Assembly: GCA_902782305.1 (NCBI GenBank)
Contig: CACZMV010000023.1
Location: 1-40,876, forward strand
DNA length: 40,876 nucleotides
From: an uncultured Prevotellaceae bacterium
GTDB lineage: Bacteria; Bacteroidota; Bacteroidia; Bacteroidales; Bacteroidaceae
Reading direction: 5' to 3'
Numbering within the stretch: position 1 is the stretch's first letter; each line of letters begins with the position of its first letter. This document shows, in pieces, positions 22,807 through 32,543 of this stretch. The notes beneath the pieces were generated by a model, which worked only from the letters and a program-made list of their open reading frames with translations, did no database searches and had not been told where the DNA came from. A program made the position numbers and the translations under genes.

Positions 22807-24345
22807 TTACTTCAGTGCTTTGTTCAACATGTAATAAACCTCATTGTTACGGAGCGTCTGCTTGAAGTCTTCGATGGTAGTATTCTTGTTGATGCAAACA
22901 TGCTCTAAGCCCAGCATCTCAGCGAAGTCTTCCCAGTATTCGGCAGTGATGTCGTAAGAGAAGGCACTGTGGTGCGTACCACCAGCCAGAATCCAGGCAC
23001 CAGCACCAATCTCGAAGGTGGGCTGTGGAACCCAGAGGGCAGAAGCCACAGGAAGGTTAGGCATGGGCTTGGGCTCGATGCACTCAACCTCCTGAGAGAT
23101 GAGACGGAAGCGATTGCCAAGATCAACAACGGTAGCCTTGATACCACGACCTACCTTTGAGGTGAATACCAAACGAGCGGTCTGCTGCTTGCGCACACCA
23201 ATGCCGAGGAAGTGAACCTCCAACTTAGGTTTGTCGACAGCGATGAGTGGACAAACCTCGAGCATGTGGCTCTGCAGACAAGAAGACTGAGTGCCAGCGA
23301 AATTCAAGGTGTAGTCCTCGAGGAAGGAACAACCGATAGGCATGCCCTGCTGGATAACCCAGAGGGTGCGATAGAGACAAGCCGTCTTCCAGTCGCCCTC
23401 TGCACCGAAACCGATACCCTCGGCCATTAAGCGCTGTGAAGCAAGACCAGGAATCTGGTCGAAACCAACAAAGTTAGGATCGTTGATATCAGCATTACCC
23501 AGGTCGTCGAAGTTGGTGGTAAAGGCGGTAGCACCCTCATCCTTCAATACGCGACGGAGGGCAATCTCTGCCTTAGCGGCATTGCGAACCTTCTCCCAGT
23601 AAACCTGCTCGCCAGATTCGTCAATCTTAATGGTATAAGCCTTTTTGTATTCCTCAACAAGTGATTCAACCTCAGCGTCGGTCACCTTCTTCCAATACTC
23701 CATCAGCGAGCTGACAGGATAGTAGTCAACATGATAGCCCAGACGCTGCTCGAACTCAACACGGTCACCGTCGGTTACGGCTACGTTGTTCATGTTCATA
23801 CCGAACATCAGACAGCGTACGTTCTTGGCATCAGCAACACCAGCAGCCACACGAGCCCAAACGGCAATCTGCTTCTGAGCAGCCTCGTCCTTCCAGTAGC
23901 CACAAACCACCTTGCGAGGAACACGCATACGGGTGCAGATATGACCGAACTCAATATCGCCATGAGCCGACTGGTTCAGGTTCATGAAGTCCATATCCAT
24001 GGTGTCCCAGGGGATCTCAGCGTTATACTGAGTGTGGAAGTGGAGCAGAGGCTTCTGCAAATCCTGCAGACCCTTGATCCACATCTTGGCTGGCGAGAAG
24101 GTGTGCATCCAGGTAATGATACCTACGCACTTCTCGTCGTTGTTGGCAGCCTTCATCACATCCTCGACTTCCTTCGAACTGTTGGCTGTGCCTTTATAAA
24201 CTACCTTGATAGGAATGATACCACTATTGTTCAGCCCCTCAACCATTTCCTTGGAATGACCGTCAACAGCAACAACAGCATCACCTCCATAGAGCAACTG
24301 TGCACCAGTTACCCACCAAATCTCTAAATTATCAAATGCCTTCAT
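22807..24345 (-). CDS. araA: L-arabinose isomerase
   Basis: Converts L-arabinose to L-ribulose in the cytoplasm using a divalent metal. It is 512 aa, in the normal range for AraA. Recognisable sections are [18 protein letters not shown] at the N-terminus, [17 protein letters not shown], the [13 protein letters not shown] metal-site region (Glu/His ligands), and [19 protein letters not shown] near the C-terminus. It sits between araD and araB with gaps of a few bases, showing a compact operon. Typical in every respect. Confidence 0.96.
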   Translation of the reverse strand: MKAFDNLEIWWVTGAQLLYGGDAVVAVDGHSKEMVEGLNNSGIIPIKVVYKGTANSSKEVEDVMKAANNDEKCVGIITWMHTFSPAKMWIKGLQDLQKPLLHFHTQYNAEIPWDTMDMDFMNLNQSAHGDIEFGHICTRMRVPRKVVCGYWKDEAAQKQIAVWARVAAGVADAKNVRCLMFGMNMNNVAVTDGDRVEFEQRLGYHVDYYPVSSLMEYWKKVTDAEVESLVEEYKKAYTIKIDESGEQVYWEKVRNAAKAEIALRRVLKDEGATAFTTNFDDLGNADINDPNFVGFDQIPGLASQRLMAEGIGFGAEGDWKTACLYRTLWVIQQGMPIGCSFLEDYTLNFAGTQSSCLQSHMLEVCPLIAVDKPKLEVHFLGIGVRKQQTARLVFTSKVGRGIKATVVDLGNRFRLISQEVECIEPKPMPNLPVASALWVPQPTFEIGAGAWILAGGTHHSAFSYDITAEYWEDFAEMLGLEHVCINKNTTIEDFKQTLRNNEVYYMLNKALK

Positions 24346-24350
24346 ATGAT

Positions 24351-25049
24351 TTACTTTTTCTTTTGTCCATAATAAGCGTTAGGTCCGTGCTTGCGTGAGA
24401 AGTGCTTCTCAACGAGCAACGGATTCATGGTGGTGTTAGGATTAACCATGAATGAGATAAATGCCATCTTGGCTACCTGCTCGGTAACAACAGCGTGGTA
24501 AACAGCCTGATCGGCATCCTTACCCCAAGCAAAAGGTCCGTGGTTCTTCACCAGAACAGCTGGAGTGTGAACGGGATTGATGCCACCGTTCAGAATGCGG
24601 TTAACGATAACCACACCGGTATTGTGCTCATATTCTGCCATCTGGTCTTCGGTCATTGCATCTGTGCAAGGAATGCAGTCGTGGAAATAGTCGGCGTGTG
24701 TGGTACCGATATTGGGAATGTCCTTACCAGCCTGAGCCCATGCAGTAGCATAGGTAGAGTGGGTATGAACAATACCGCCCAGCTCAGGGAATGCCTTGTA
24801 GAGCACGAGGTGGGTAGGGGTGTCTGAAGAGGGGTTCAGGTCGCCTTCTACCACCTTACCTGTCTCCAGGTCAACAACAACCATATCGCTGGCTTTCATC
24901 ACATCATATTCTACGCCAGAAGGCTTGATAACTACCAGACCTTTCTCGCGATCAATGGCCGAAACATTGCCCCAAGTGAAGATAACGAGATTGTGCTTCA
25001 CGAGGTCAAGATTGGCACGAAATACTTTTTCTTTCAGTTCTTCTAACAT
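24351..25049 (-). CDS. araD: L-ribulose-5-phosphate 4-epimerase
   Basis: A zinc-dependent class II aldolase-fold epimerase converting L-ribulose-5-P to D-xylulose-5-P, the entry to the pentose phosphate pathway. It is 232 aa, as expected. The zinc-binding histidines are in [18 protein letters not shown] near residue 95, with further sites in [16 protein letters not shown] and [16 protein letters not shown]. It follows araR after 42 bp and precedes araA by 5 bp. Family knowledge and operon context agree. Confidence 0.96.
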   Translation of the reverse strand: MLEELKEKVFRANLDLVKHNLVIFTWGNVSAIDREKGLVVIKPSGVEYDVMKASDMVVVDLETGKVVEGDLNPSSDTPTHLVLYKAFPELGGIVHTHSTYATAWAQAGKDIPNIGTTHADYFHDCIPCTDAMTEDQMAEYEHNTGVVIVNRILNGGINPVHTPAVLVKNHGPFAWGKDADQAVYHAVVTEQVAKMAFISFMVNPNTTMNPLLVEKHFSRKHGPNAYYGQKKK

Positions 25050-25091
25050 AATGTTATTTTCTTAGTATTATACCTTATAATAATTATAGAC

Positions 25092-25769
25092 TTACAGCTT
25101 GAAGTTTAAGTCAGCTTCATACATTTTCTTGTTGAAGCGATAGAGCACTGCACCACGCTTGGAAGTGAGCTTGTCAATCAGGTCGGTCTTCTCGATAAAG
25201 TCCATCTCCTTGACACGCTTGCGGAAGTTACGTTTGTCTAGCTCCTCGCCATTAACAGCCTCATAAAGACGCTGCAACTGGGTAAGTGTAAACAAATGGG
25301 GCAATAGTTGGAAGCCAACAGGCTCGTGCTTGATTTTACGTTGCAGAAGCTTGCGGGCCTTTTGAACCATCTCTTTGTGATCGGAGAACATCTCAGGAAT
25401 TTCGTCGATATTCACCCATTCCACTCCATGATCCTTTTGCTGTTTTGCACTATAGTCAGCTACATTGATAAGTGCATAGTAGGCTATGGAGACTACACGC
25501 TCGCCTGGGTCGCGGTCTACATTGCCGAAAGCACTTACCTGCGACATAAAGACATTACGAATGCCTGTCAACTCGTAGAGGGTGCGCTTGGCAGCTTCGT
25601 CAATACCTTCATCGTTGCGAACGAAGCCTCCGTAGAGACTCCATTCGCCGCGACCTGGATCCATCTGTCGTTTACCAATCAGTACCTTTAGTTTGTTTGC
25701 TTCAAAGCCGAAAATGATGCAGTCGACAGACAAGTATATCTTCTGATGTTCAAAATAATACGATGTCAT
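25092..25769 (-). CDS. araR: AraR-type NUDIX-fold transcriptional regulator
   Basis: A 225-aa protein with a N-terminal NUDIX-like domain (LSVDCIIFGFEANKLKVLIGK) and a C-terminal winged-helix region (NGEELDKRNFRKRVKEMDFI). The catalytic Nudix box is eroded: GFVRNDEGIDEAAKRTLYEL keeps G and the first E, but the R-E pair is R-T and the E-E pair is E-L. It is therefore probably a ligand sensor, not a hydrolase. This matches the AraR family characterised in B. thetaiotaomicron, which binds L-arabinose and controls the ara operon. It lies inside the operon between the symporter and araD. Palindromes before the first operon gene are candidate operators. Confidence 0.9.
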   Translation of the reverse strand: MTSYYFEHQKIYLSVDCIIFGFEANKLKVLIGKRQMDPGRGEWSLYGGFVRNDEGIDEAAKRTLYELTGIRNVFMSQVSAFGNVDRDPGERVVSIAYYALINVADYSAKQQKDHGVEWVNIDEIPEMFSDHKEMVQKARKLLQRKIKHEPVGFQLLPHLFTLTQLQRLYEAVNGEELDKRNFRKRVKEMDFIEKTDLIDKLTSKRGAVLYRFNKKMYEADLNFKL

Positions 25770-25773
25770 ATTT

Positions 25774-27453
25774 TTACCAGAAATACGCGTAGAATGCTAC
25801 AGTGATACCGAGAATGATAATGGTATGGATGATATCCCACTTGTTCCAACTATTGCGGGTAGCCTCAATCTGCTCGGGAGTAGAGGTGCCGAATACCAAG
25901 CCCTGGATTTTCTTCTCGTCGGGAGCTTCGGTGCAAAGCGAAACGATGATAACTACGAGACAGCAGAACACGAGCATGCAACCGCAGAAGTAGAGCCAGT
26001 TGAAGTCGAAGAATACTGTCTTGAACCAGTTGTCAGAAACGTCGGTAGCATTGCTATAGTAAACCTTGGCACCCAGACGTGTAAGACCGATGATGATACC
26101 GGAGAGCAGACCCCACATACCACCCTTGGCAGAGGCACGCTTCCAGCAAATACCCAAGAGGAAGGCAGAAGCAATACCAGGAGCCAGAACAGACTGTACG
26201 TCCTGCAAGTAGTTGTAAAGTACATCACCCACTGAACGCATGATAGGAATCCACAGAATACCCAGGATAACGATAACGACTGTGGCAATCTGACCAATGC
26301 GAACGAGCTGCTTCTCAGGAGTCTCAGGCTTCAGGCGCTTCCAGAAGTCGATGGTGAACAGCATTGCTGAAGAGTTGAACAGAGAAGCCAGTGAAGACAT
26401 CAGGGCTGCCAGAATACCGCAAACCACCAGACCTTTCACACCAGCAGGCAGAATCTTAGCCACGAGGGTGGGGAAGGCGGCGTCAGGAGTAGACAATGTG
26501 AATACTTCGCCATTGGGCAACGTGATGCCCTTGGTAGCCATTGCGTAGGCAATCATACCAGGAATGAGGAACAGGAATACAGGGCAAAGCTTCAGGTAGG
26601 CACCGAAGATGGTACCGCGGCGGCTCTCCTTCTCGTCCTTACCAGAAAGCACACGCTGAACAATGAACTGGTCAGTACACCAGTACCAGAAACCAATAAC
26701 AGCAGAACCAACGAGTGCGCCGAGCCAAGGATACTGTGGGTCACGCAGGTCGCGCATCAGGTTGGTCATGTGGTCACCATACTCATTGACGGTCTGGATA
26801 GAACATATAGCCATCATCTCATCCCATCCGCCGAGGGCCTTCAAGCCAAGCACGAGGATGATGAGTGAACCTAAGAGCAGGATAGGAGTCTGCAGCACAC
26901 TGGTGTAAAGCACAGATTTCATACCACCAAATACGGTATAGAGCGCTGTGATAAGTACCAAACCGATAGCAGCAATCCAGAAGAAGTCGATGCCCCAGAG
27001 TTCCTTGATACCAAATACCTGCTGGAACACGAGGCCACCGGCATAAACCGTAACGGCAACTTTGGTCAGCACGTAGCTGATCAATGAGATAACACTCAGA
27101 ATGGTACGGCTCTCCTTGTTGAAACGACGCTCCAGGAACTCAGGCATGGTGTAAACCATAGAACGAGTATAGAAAGGAACGAAGACCCAACCCAGAATCA
27201 GAATCATCCAACCCTGCATCTCCCAATGGGCCATAGCCATACCTGATGAAGCACCTGCACCAGCAAGTCCAATCAGGTGTTCAGAACCAATGTTCGAGGC
27301 GAAGATAGATGCACCGATGGCAATCCATGTAGCATCTTTACCACCCAAAAAATAGTCTGCCGAGTTGTCGTTTTTCTGAGAGACAACCCATACCACAATG
27401 CCTATCAGCGCTGCACAGAACACGCCAATGACAATCCAGTCTAATAATGCCAT
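25774..27453 (-). CDS. Sodium:solute symporter (SSS family), probable L-arabinose transporter
   Basis: A 559-aa inner-membrane symporter with about 14 predicted hydrophobic helices. The N-terminal segment LLDWIVIGVFCAALIGIVVW, the family-typical YFLGGKDATWIAIGASIFAS and GSEHLIGLAGAGASSGMAM are clear. The SGKDEKESRRGTIFGAYLK loop is also typical of the sugar branch (SGLT-like). Its location between the exported galM and araR makes L-arabinose the likely substrate, as in the B. thetaiotaomicron locus; that is inference by context. It ends 4 bp before the araR start (25769), so the genes are tightly coupled. Confidence 0.9.
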   Translation of the reverse strand: MALLDWIVIGVFCAALIGIVVWVVSQKNDNSADYFLGGKDATWIAIGASIFASNIGSEHLIGLAGAGASSGMAMAHWEMQGWMILILGWVFVPFYTRSMVYTMPEFLERRFNKESRTILSVISLISYVLTKVAVTVYAGGLVFQQVFGIKELWGIDFFWIAAIGLVLITALYTVFGGMKSVLYTSVLQTPILLLGSLIILVLGLKALGGWDEMMAICSIQTVNEYGDHMTNLMRDLRDPQYPWLGALVGSAVIGFWYWCTDQFIVQRVLSGKDEKESRRGTIFGAYLKLCPVFLFLIPGMIAYAMATKGITLPNGEVFTLSTPDAAFPTLVAKILPAGVKGLVVCGILAALMSSLASLFNSSAMLFTIDFWKRLKPETPEKQLVRIGQIATVVIVILGILWIPIMRSVGDVLYNYLQDVQSVLAPGIASAFLLGICWKRASAKGGMWGLLSGIIIGLTRLGAKVYYSNATDVSDNWFKTVFFDFNWLYFCGCMLVFCCLVVIIVSLCTEAPDEKKIQGLVFGTSTPEQIEATRNSWNKWDIIHTIIILGITVAFYAYFW

Positions 27454-27491
27454 GATAATTTATATTTTTAGATTTATATTTTTATTGAGGT

Positions 27492-28667
27492 TTATTTCAC
27501 TGAGAACTTATAGGCAGCGTGGCTATAGTACTTCTCGCCAGGATTCAGCACGGGCTGCACCCAGTCCTTTTTGTTGGGACTGTCGGGATACTTCTGACTT
27601 TCCAGACAAACACTGACGTGCTGAGGATATACGCCACCCTTGTGCTTGATGTTAGGCTCATTACCAATGCCCTGGAAGTTTCCGCTGTAAACCTGAACAC
27701 CAGGCTCGTTAGTAAACATTTCCATGAAAATGCCTGTCTTTGGAGAATACAGGCTGGCACATACTACGGTATCGTCGCCCTTACCGTCTTTATAAGTATT
27801 CAGACACCAGTTGTGGTCGTAGCCGTGAGCATTCTGAATCTGGTCGAATTCCGACTTGATGCTGTCGCCGAGAGCGTGAGGCGTACGGAAGTCCATAGGT
27901 GTTTCCTCAACAGACTTGATTTCTCCTGTTGGAATATACAGCTTGTCTGATGGTGTGAAGTTGTCGGCATTCACATAAAGAATCATGTCGTAACCAGGCT
28001 GTGTGAAGTCACCATTCAGATTATAGTAGTTATGATTAGTCTGATTGATGATGGTTGGCTTGTCGGTTTCTGCCTCCCATGTGATATCCAGCGTATTGTC
28101 TGAGGTGATGGTGTATGTAGTAACGGCAGTCACCTTTCCGGGGAAACCGTTCTCACCGTCTTCAGCAACAATAGTCAGCTTCAGGATAGAATCGCCAATC
28201 TGCTCGGCATCATACACCTGGTTCATCCAACCCGTTGTGCCACCACCATGCAGACAGTTAGGACCGTCGTTCTGCTTCAACTGATAAGTGCTGTCGTTCA
28301 GTGTGAACTTACCGCCCTGGATGCGGTTAGCATAACGACCAACGCTGGAACCATAGTCCGTAGGTGAGTTCAGTGTGTCGGCATACTGGGCAATGTTGTC
28401 GAAGCCCAGCACTACGTCTGTGGGGTTACCGTCCTTGTCAGGAACAACCAGACTAACAACACGACCACCGTAGTTGGTGATGCAAACCTCCATGCCATTG
28501 GCATTCTTCAACGTGTAGAGCTTTACGGGCTTCTCGTTGATGAGGGTGTCGAACTTAACAGGATCAAGACCTGAAACTGTGAGTACCTTCTGGTCTCCAG
28601 AGGTACATGCTGAGAACAGTGCAACAGCAACTGTCATTCCAGCAAAAACTTTCTTAAAGTTTCTCAT
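27492..28667 (-). CDS. galM: Exported aldose 1-epimerase (mutarotase) lipoprotein, first gene of ara operon
   Basis: A 391-aa mutarotase that interconverts alpha and beta sugar anomers, here outside the cytoplasm. It has a lipoprotein signal (MRNFKKVFAGMTVAVALFSAC). The GalM fold is seen in VCITNYGGRVVSLVVPDKDG, SVGRYANRIQGGKF, NQTNHNYYNL (catalytic His) and GYDHNWCLN, ending with NEPGVQVYSG and FNPGEKYYSH-type strands. I start it at 28667 because the signal peptide begins there; the frame is open to 28790. In the B. thetaiotaomicron ara locus an equivalent precursor epimerase is present. It supplies the correct anomer to the symporter (inference). Confidence 0.9.
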   Translation of the reverse strand: MRNFKKVFAGMTVAVALFSACTSGDQKVLTVSGLDPVKFDTLINEKPVKLYTLKNANGMEVCITNYGGRVVSLVVPDKDGNPTDVVLGFDNIAQYADTLNSPTDYGSSVGRYANRIQGGKFTLNDSTYQLKQNDGPNCLHGGGTTGWMNQVYDAEQIGDSILKLTIVAEDGENGFPGKVTAVTTYTITSDNTLDITWEAETDKPTIINQTNHNYYNLNGDFTQPGYDMILYVNADNFTPSDKLYIPTGEIKSVEETPMDFRTPHALGDSIKSEFDQIQNAHGYDHNWCLNTYKDGKGDDTVVCASLYSPKTGIFMEMFTNEPGVQVYSGNFQGIGNEPNIKHKGGVYPQHVSVCLESQKYPDSPNKKDWVQPVLNPGEKYYSHAAYKFSVK

Positions 28668-28686
28668 TTCGTCGAATAGTTTTAAG

Positions 28687-28716
28687 TTACATATGTAATT
28701 TGGGTGTAAAATTACA
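28687..28716. promoter_or_regulatory. Paired TTACA/TGTAA palindromes upstream of the ara operon, candidate AraR operator
   Basis: TTACA-TA-TGTAA (28687-28698) and TGTAA-AA-TTACA (28705-28716) are two dyads with the same half-site, 6 bp apart, 20-49 bp upstream of the first ara gene. No consensus -7 box was found here. The link to AraR is inferred from position only. Confidence 0.5.
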
Positions 28717-28826
28717 TCTTTATTTTGAATCGACAAAGAAACTTTCAACAAAAATGCGATAAATGTGTTAGATTTACACTTTAGTAGCACATTATTAACG
28801 TTTGTTTAGGATTTAATAAAATAAAA

Positions 28827-28850
28827 CGGCACTTCCAAGTGGAAGTACCG
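28827..28850 (-). terminator. Terminator after galK
   Basis: CGGCACTTCCA / TGGAAGTACCG pairs (ACTTCCA/TGGAAGT perfect, outer CGG/CCG) with an AG loop. The minus strand continues TTTTATTTTATT. It is 25 bp after the galK stop. Confidence 0.85.
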
Positions 28851-28875
28851 CTTCATTATCAATTTGGTAGAAATG

Positions 28876-30042
28876 TTAGCAGAGCTTGCGAGAACCGTCG
28901 CCAATGACTACATCATAAACCTTAGGCTCATGACCGTATTTCTCATTGAAACGTTTCTTGGCATCTGCTATGAACTGACGATAAAGGTCGTTGCGAACGA
29001 GGTTAATGGTGCAACCACCAAAACCACCGCCCATGATACGAGATCCTGTTACGCCATTCTCCTTTGCGATTTCGTTCAGGAAGTCGAGCTCTTCACAAGA
29101 AACCTCGTAATCCTTTGACAGACCTTCATGAGTCTGATACATCATCTCACCAACTTTCTCGTAATCGCCTTCGTTCAGAGCGTCGCATACGGCCAGCACA
29201 CGGTCTTTCTCGCCGAGCACGAACTTAGCACGCTTGTAATCCTCTTCGCCAACTTCAGCCTTCACTTCCTCCAGCTGTTCCCAAGTGCAGTCACGAAGGG
29301 TCTCGAACTTAGCCTCTGGATGCTTGGCCTGAATGTGCTTAACCACATTCTCGCAAGAGTTGCGACGGTCATTATAAGGTGAACCAGCCAACTGATGCTT
29401 TACTACTGAGTCGAGCAATACAAGGCGATAGCCATCGGGCTTGAAGGGGAAATATTCGAATTCACGACTACGGCAGTCCAGGCGCATCAGACAGCCAGCC
29501 TTTCCAAATACAGAGGCAAACTGGTCCATGATACCGCAATTGACACCGCAGTAGTTGTGCTCTGTAGCCTGACCGGCCAGTACCATATCCCACTGACTTA
29601 CCTTGTTGTCGCCGAAGATATCGTTCAAACCAAAGGCGATACAGCTCTCCATAGCAGCACTTGAAGACATACCAGCTCCCAGGGGAACATCACCCGCAAA
29701 TGCTATATTAAATCCTTTTACGGGAACGCCCAACTTCTTCATCTCCAGAGCGATACCATAGATATAGCGAGACCAAGAAGCCTTAGGACCTTTAGGGTCA
29801 CTGAGCTTGAAATCCACACGGTCTTTCAGGTCTATAGCATAAGCCATTACGGTATCTTCTGTTCCGTTGGCACGAATCTCCGCCATGATACCCTTATCAA
29901 CGGCACCAGGGAATACGAAGCCACCATTATAGTCGGTATGCTCGCCAATGAGGTTGATACGGCCTGGTGATGCATATACATTGCCCGTCTTACCATCAAA
30001 GTGCTTGATGAAGCGGCTTCTTACAAAATCGATTTCCATCAT
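28876..30042 (-). CDS. galK: Galactokinase
   Basis: Phosphorylates alpha-D-galactose to galactose-1-phosphate for the Leloir pathway. It is a 388-aa GHMP kinase. The galactokinase signature is GRINLIGEHTDYNGGFVFPG near residue 28. The ATP-binding motif is PLGAGMSSSAAMES near residue 124, and the C-terminal GGFGGCTINLV loop is present. The start may be either of two adjacent ATGs (30042 or 30039). It is the third gene of the galM-gluP-galK unit and is followed by a terminator. Confidence 0.97.
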   Translation of the reverse strand: MMEIDFVRSRFIKHFDGKTGNVYASPGRINLIGEHTDYNGGFVFPGAVDKGIMAEIRANGTEDTVMAYAIDLKDRVDFKLSDPKGPKASWSRYIYGIALEMKKLGVPVKGFNIAFAGDVPLGAGMSSSAAMESCIAFGLNDIFGDNKVSQWDMVLAGQATEHNYCGVNCGIMDQFASVFGKAGCLMRLDCRSREFEYFPFKPDGYRLVLLDSVVKHQLAGSPYNDRRNSCENVVKHIQAKHPEAKFETLRDCTWEQLEEVKAEVGEEDYKRAKFVLGEKDRVLAVCDALNEGDYEKVGEMMYQTHEGLSKDYEVSCEELDFLNEIAKENGVTGSRIMGGGFGGCTINLVRNDLYRQFIADAKKRFNEKYGHEPKVYDVVIGDGSRKLC

Positions 30043-30087
30043 ATTTCTTAATAGTTGTTTGTTGTATTAACTGTTTTGATAAATCAT

Positions 30088-31320
30088 TTACTTACGATCC
30101 GACAATCCAATAAAACTACCCCAGTTGCAGAACCAGAAGATGTAGGCGTAATAAACGAACATGATGCACATGGCAATGATTACACCAGTAACATCAACAA
30201 CAGCTCCCATGATAGGCATCAGTACAGCTGCACCGATAACACCCGTGTTGATGATTCCTGATGCTGCCTTCGTATGACGTCCCAAGTGCATGAGTCCCAA
30301 GTTGAAGATAAGGGGCCACATAACGCTATGGAACAGACCAGCGGCCAACATGAACCAAATACCAATCATGCTGCTAGAGAACAGAAGTGACAGCAGAATG
30401 CACAGGGCACCAAGGCTGACACAGCAAGACAGCAGTACACGTGGCTTGAACTTCGTCAGGATACCAGCGCCGATGAAACGACCTACCATCATACCTCCCC
30501 AATAGAAGGCCAGAAAGCTCGTTACAGTATTACTGTCGTTCTCACCTAACAGCTGGAAACGATAAGGCAACATGGAAGGAACACCAATCTCAACACCCAT
30601 GTAACAGAAAATACCCAAAGCGCAAAGCCATACGTGAGGATAGGCAAATACGGTGCTCTTCTCGGCAGGATGCTGATTAAACTCCTTGCTTTGTGCACCC
30701 TCGTCAATCTTTGGCAGCTTCATGAATACCAGTATCAGACAGATGAGAAGAGTAAAGATACCCAATCCCATGAATGGACCTGGAACCAGCTCAGGAGCTG
30801 GAATCTCACCAGCCAGAATAACGCTCGTGATAAATATAGGTGCAACGGTTGTTGCTACAGAGTTCAGAGCCTGTGACAGTGTCATGCGGAACGCACTGCT
30901 CTCAGGTCTGCCTAATACCATCACGTAGGGGTTAGCCACGTTCTGAAGCATTACAACACCCATAGCCACCAAGCACATCGAACTCAGGAAGAAAGCATAA
31001 ACGCTGACATTGGCGCTGATAGCCCATTCGATGCCCAATGAATTGATAACGAAGCCTATACCTGCTACGGCCAGACCGAGAATAAGTGTAGCCTTGTAGC
31101 CAATCTTACTCATCAGCAGAGAGAAAGGAATGGCCAACAGATAGGCGCCATAGAAAGCGGAATTGACATACTGACCCTCCTGAGCTGACAGATTGAAAGC
31201 CTTCGAGCAGAAATCAATCATTGAATTGTTCATCGTCGTGATGAATCCGATGAGGAAACATACGATGAATACAACAATCAACGCGAACGTATAGTTCTGT
31301 GTTTGATTTTGATTAGTCAT
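30088..31320 (-). CDS. gluP: FHS-family sugar MFS transporter, probable glucose/galactose permease
   Basis: A 410-aa inner-membrane transporter with about 12 hydrophobic helices. Its start (NYTFALIVVFIVCFLIGFIT) and the conserved FHS stretch GAYLLAIPFSLLMSKIGYK, NPYVMVLGRPESSAFRMTLS and the C-terminal GHVDVTGVII-like helices fit the fucose/galactose/glucose:H+ symporter group. Its position between galM and galK points to galactose (and glucose). Symbol given by family; substrate is inferred. It begins 25 bp downstream of the second galM gene. Confidence 0.88.
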   Translation of the reverse strand: MTNQNQTQNYTFALIVVFIVCFLIGFITTMNNSMIDFCSKAFNLSAQEGQYVNSAFYGAYLLAIPFSLLMSKIGYKATLILGLAVAGIGFVINSLGIEWAISANVSVYAFFLSSMCLVAMGVVMLQNVANPYVMVLGRPESSAFRMTLSQALNSVATTVAPIFITSVILAGEIPAPELVPGPFMGLGIFTLLICLILVFMKLPKIDEGAQSKEFNQHPAEKSTVFAYPHVWLCALGIFCYMGVEIGVPSMLPYRFQLLGENDSNTVTSFLAFYWGGMMVGRFIGAGILTKFKPRVLLSCCVSLGALCILLSLLFSSSMIGIWFMLAAGLFHSVMWPLIFNLGLMHLGRHTKAASGIINTGVIGAAVLMPIMGAVVDVTGVIIAMCIMFVYYAYIFWFCNWGSFIGLSDRK

Positions 31321-31345
31321 AAATGTTTAGCCTAAATTATGTTGA

Positions 31346-32437
31346 TTACTTCGTTACACCGAACTTATAGATGGTCTTCTGCTTGTACTGCTCACCAGGA
31401 TTCAGGACAACCGATGGGAAATAAGGACGGTTAGGAGAATCGGGGAAGTGCTGAGCCTCTAAGCAAACGGCGCTTCTGCGTGGGAAAGTAGCACCTTGGG
31501 CACCCTTGTATCCCGTTGCAAAGTTGGCTGTGTAAAGCTGCATGCCTGGCTCTGTGGTGTAGCATTCCAGTGTACGACCGCTCTTCGGATCAGTGATTCT
31601 GGCTGCAAAGCTCAGCTCGCCCTCTTCGCGCTTGTTCAGCACGTAGTTGTGGTCGAAGCCATGTCCAAACTTAATCTGCTCATTATCAGCGTCGATGTCC
31701 TTGCCAAATGCCTTTGGAGTACGGAAGTCAAACGGTGTGCCAGCCACCTTCAGGATTTCACCTGTAGGAATAGCGGTATCGTCAGTTGGAAGGAAGAAAT
31801 CAGCATTGATTTCACAAATCTGATCCTCGATGGTTGGAGTGGGATCAGCTGTTCCTGCCAGGCTGAAGAATGCATGATGGGTCAGGTTGACAATCGTCTT
31901 CTTGTTGGTGGTAGCCAGATACTCGATAACCAGCTCGTTATCATCGGTAAAGGTGTATTCTACTGTAACATCCAGTTCACCAGTGAAACCTTCCTCACCA
32001 TAAGATGACTTTCTGTGCAAAGCCAGTGCGCGAGGTCCCATCTGACGAGCGTCCCATACCTTGGCGTTGAAACCAACATTACCACCGTGCAGATGGTTAG
32101 GACCGTCGTTCAGAGCCAACTGGTAATCCTTGCCGTTCAGTGTGAACTGACCTTTGCAGATACGGTTACCCCAACGTCCAATCAGTGTTGACAGGTAGGG
32201 CTCGTTACCGCTGGTAAGCTGCTCGATATTGGCATGTCCCTGAATGACATTACCCATGACACCATTCTTGTCAGGCACCATGATTGCCAAGATAGCACCA
32301 CCGTAATTAGACACAGCAACCTCATAGCCTTTACGGTTTCTGAGGATGTATAAATCAGTTTTCTTACCCTTAATAGTGGCCTGAAAATCTTTGCGACTCA
32401 GACCACATACATTCGCATTTTCTGTAGTGTTAGCCAT
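31346..32437 (-). CDS. galM: Cytoplasmic aldose 1-epimerase (galactose mutarotase)
   Basis: A 363-aa mutarotase without a signal peptide, first gene of the gal operon. The fold is recognised in AVSNYGGAILAIMVPDKNG, IGRWGNRICKGQF, NLTHHAFFSLAG (catalytic His) and GFDHNYVLNK, with the last strands VCLEAQHFPDSPNRP. It converts beta- to alpha-galactose inside the cell for GalK, while the ara-operon paralogue (27492-28667) is exported. The two share the same motifs but differ clearly in sequence, so they are old paralogues. Confidence 0.95.
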   Translation of the reverse strand: MANTTENANVCGLSRKDFQATIKGKKTDLYILRNRKGYEVAVSNYGGAILAIMVPDKNGVMGNVIQGHANIEQLTSGNEPYLSTLIGRWGNRICKGQFTLNGKDYQLALNDGPNHLHGGNVGFNAKVWDARQMGPRALALHRKSSYGEEGFTGELDVTVEYTFTDDNELVIEYLATTNKKTIVNLTHHAFFSLAGTADPTPTIEDQICEINADFFLPTDDTAIPTGEILKVAGTPFDFRTPKAFGKDIDADNEQIKFGHGFDHNYVLNKREEGELSFAARITDPKSGRTLECYTTEPGMQLYTANFATGYKGAQGATFPRRSAVCLEAQHFPDSPNRPYFPSVVLNPGEQYKQKTIYKFGVTK

Positions 32438-32471
32438 ATTCTCGTTGTTTTAAGTTACTAAAATCTAACTG

Positions 32472-32479
32472 CAAAGTAA
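32472..32479 (-). promoter_or_regulatory. Weak -7-like element before the gal operon
   Basis: TTACTTTG on the minus strand, 34 bp upstream of galM, deviates at the second base from TAnnTTTG and has no clear -33. The spacing is right, the sequence poor. Confidence 0.3.
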
Positions 32480-32543
32480 CCTAAAAAATTCGAGAATGAC
32501 GAAAGAAACGTGGAAAAAAACGTTTATTGAGTGTTAAAAACAA

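Noticed and set aside
21213-28667. Polysaccharide utilisation locus (SusC/SusD pair)
   Set aside because: No TonB-dependent receptor or SusD-like gene is present. The genes are for monosaccharide uptake and catabolism only.
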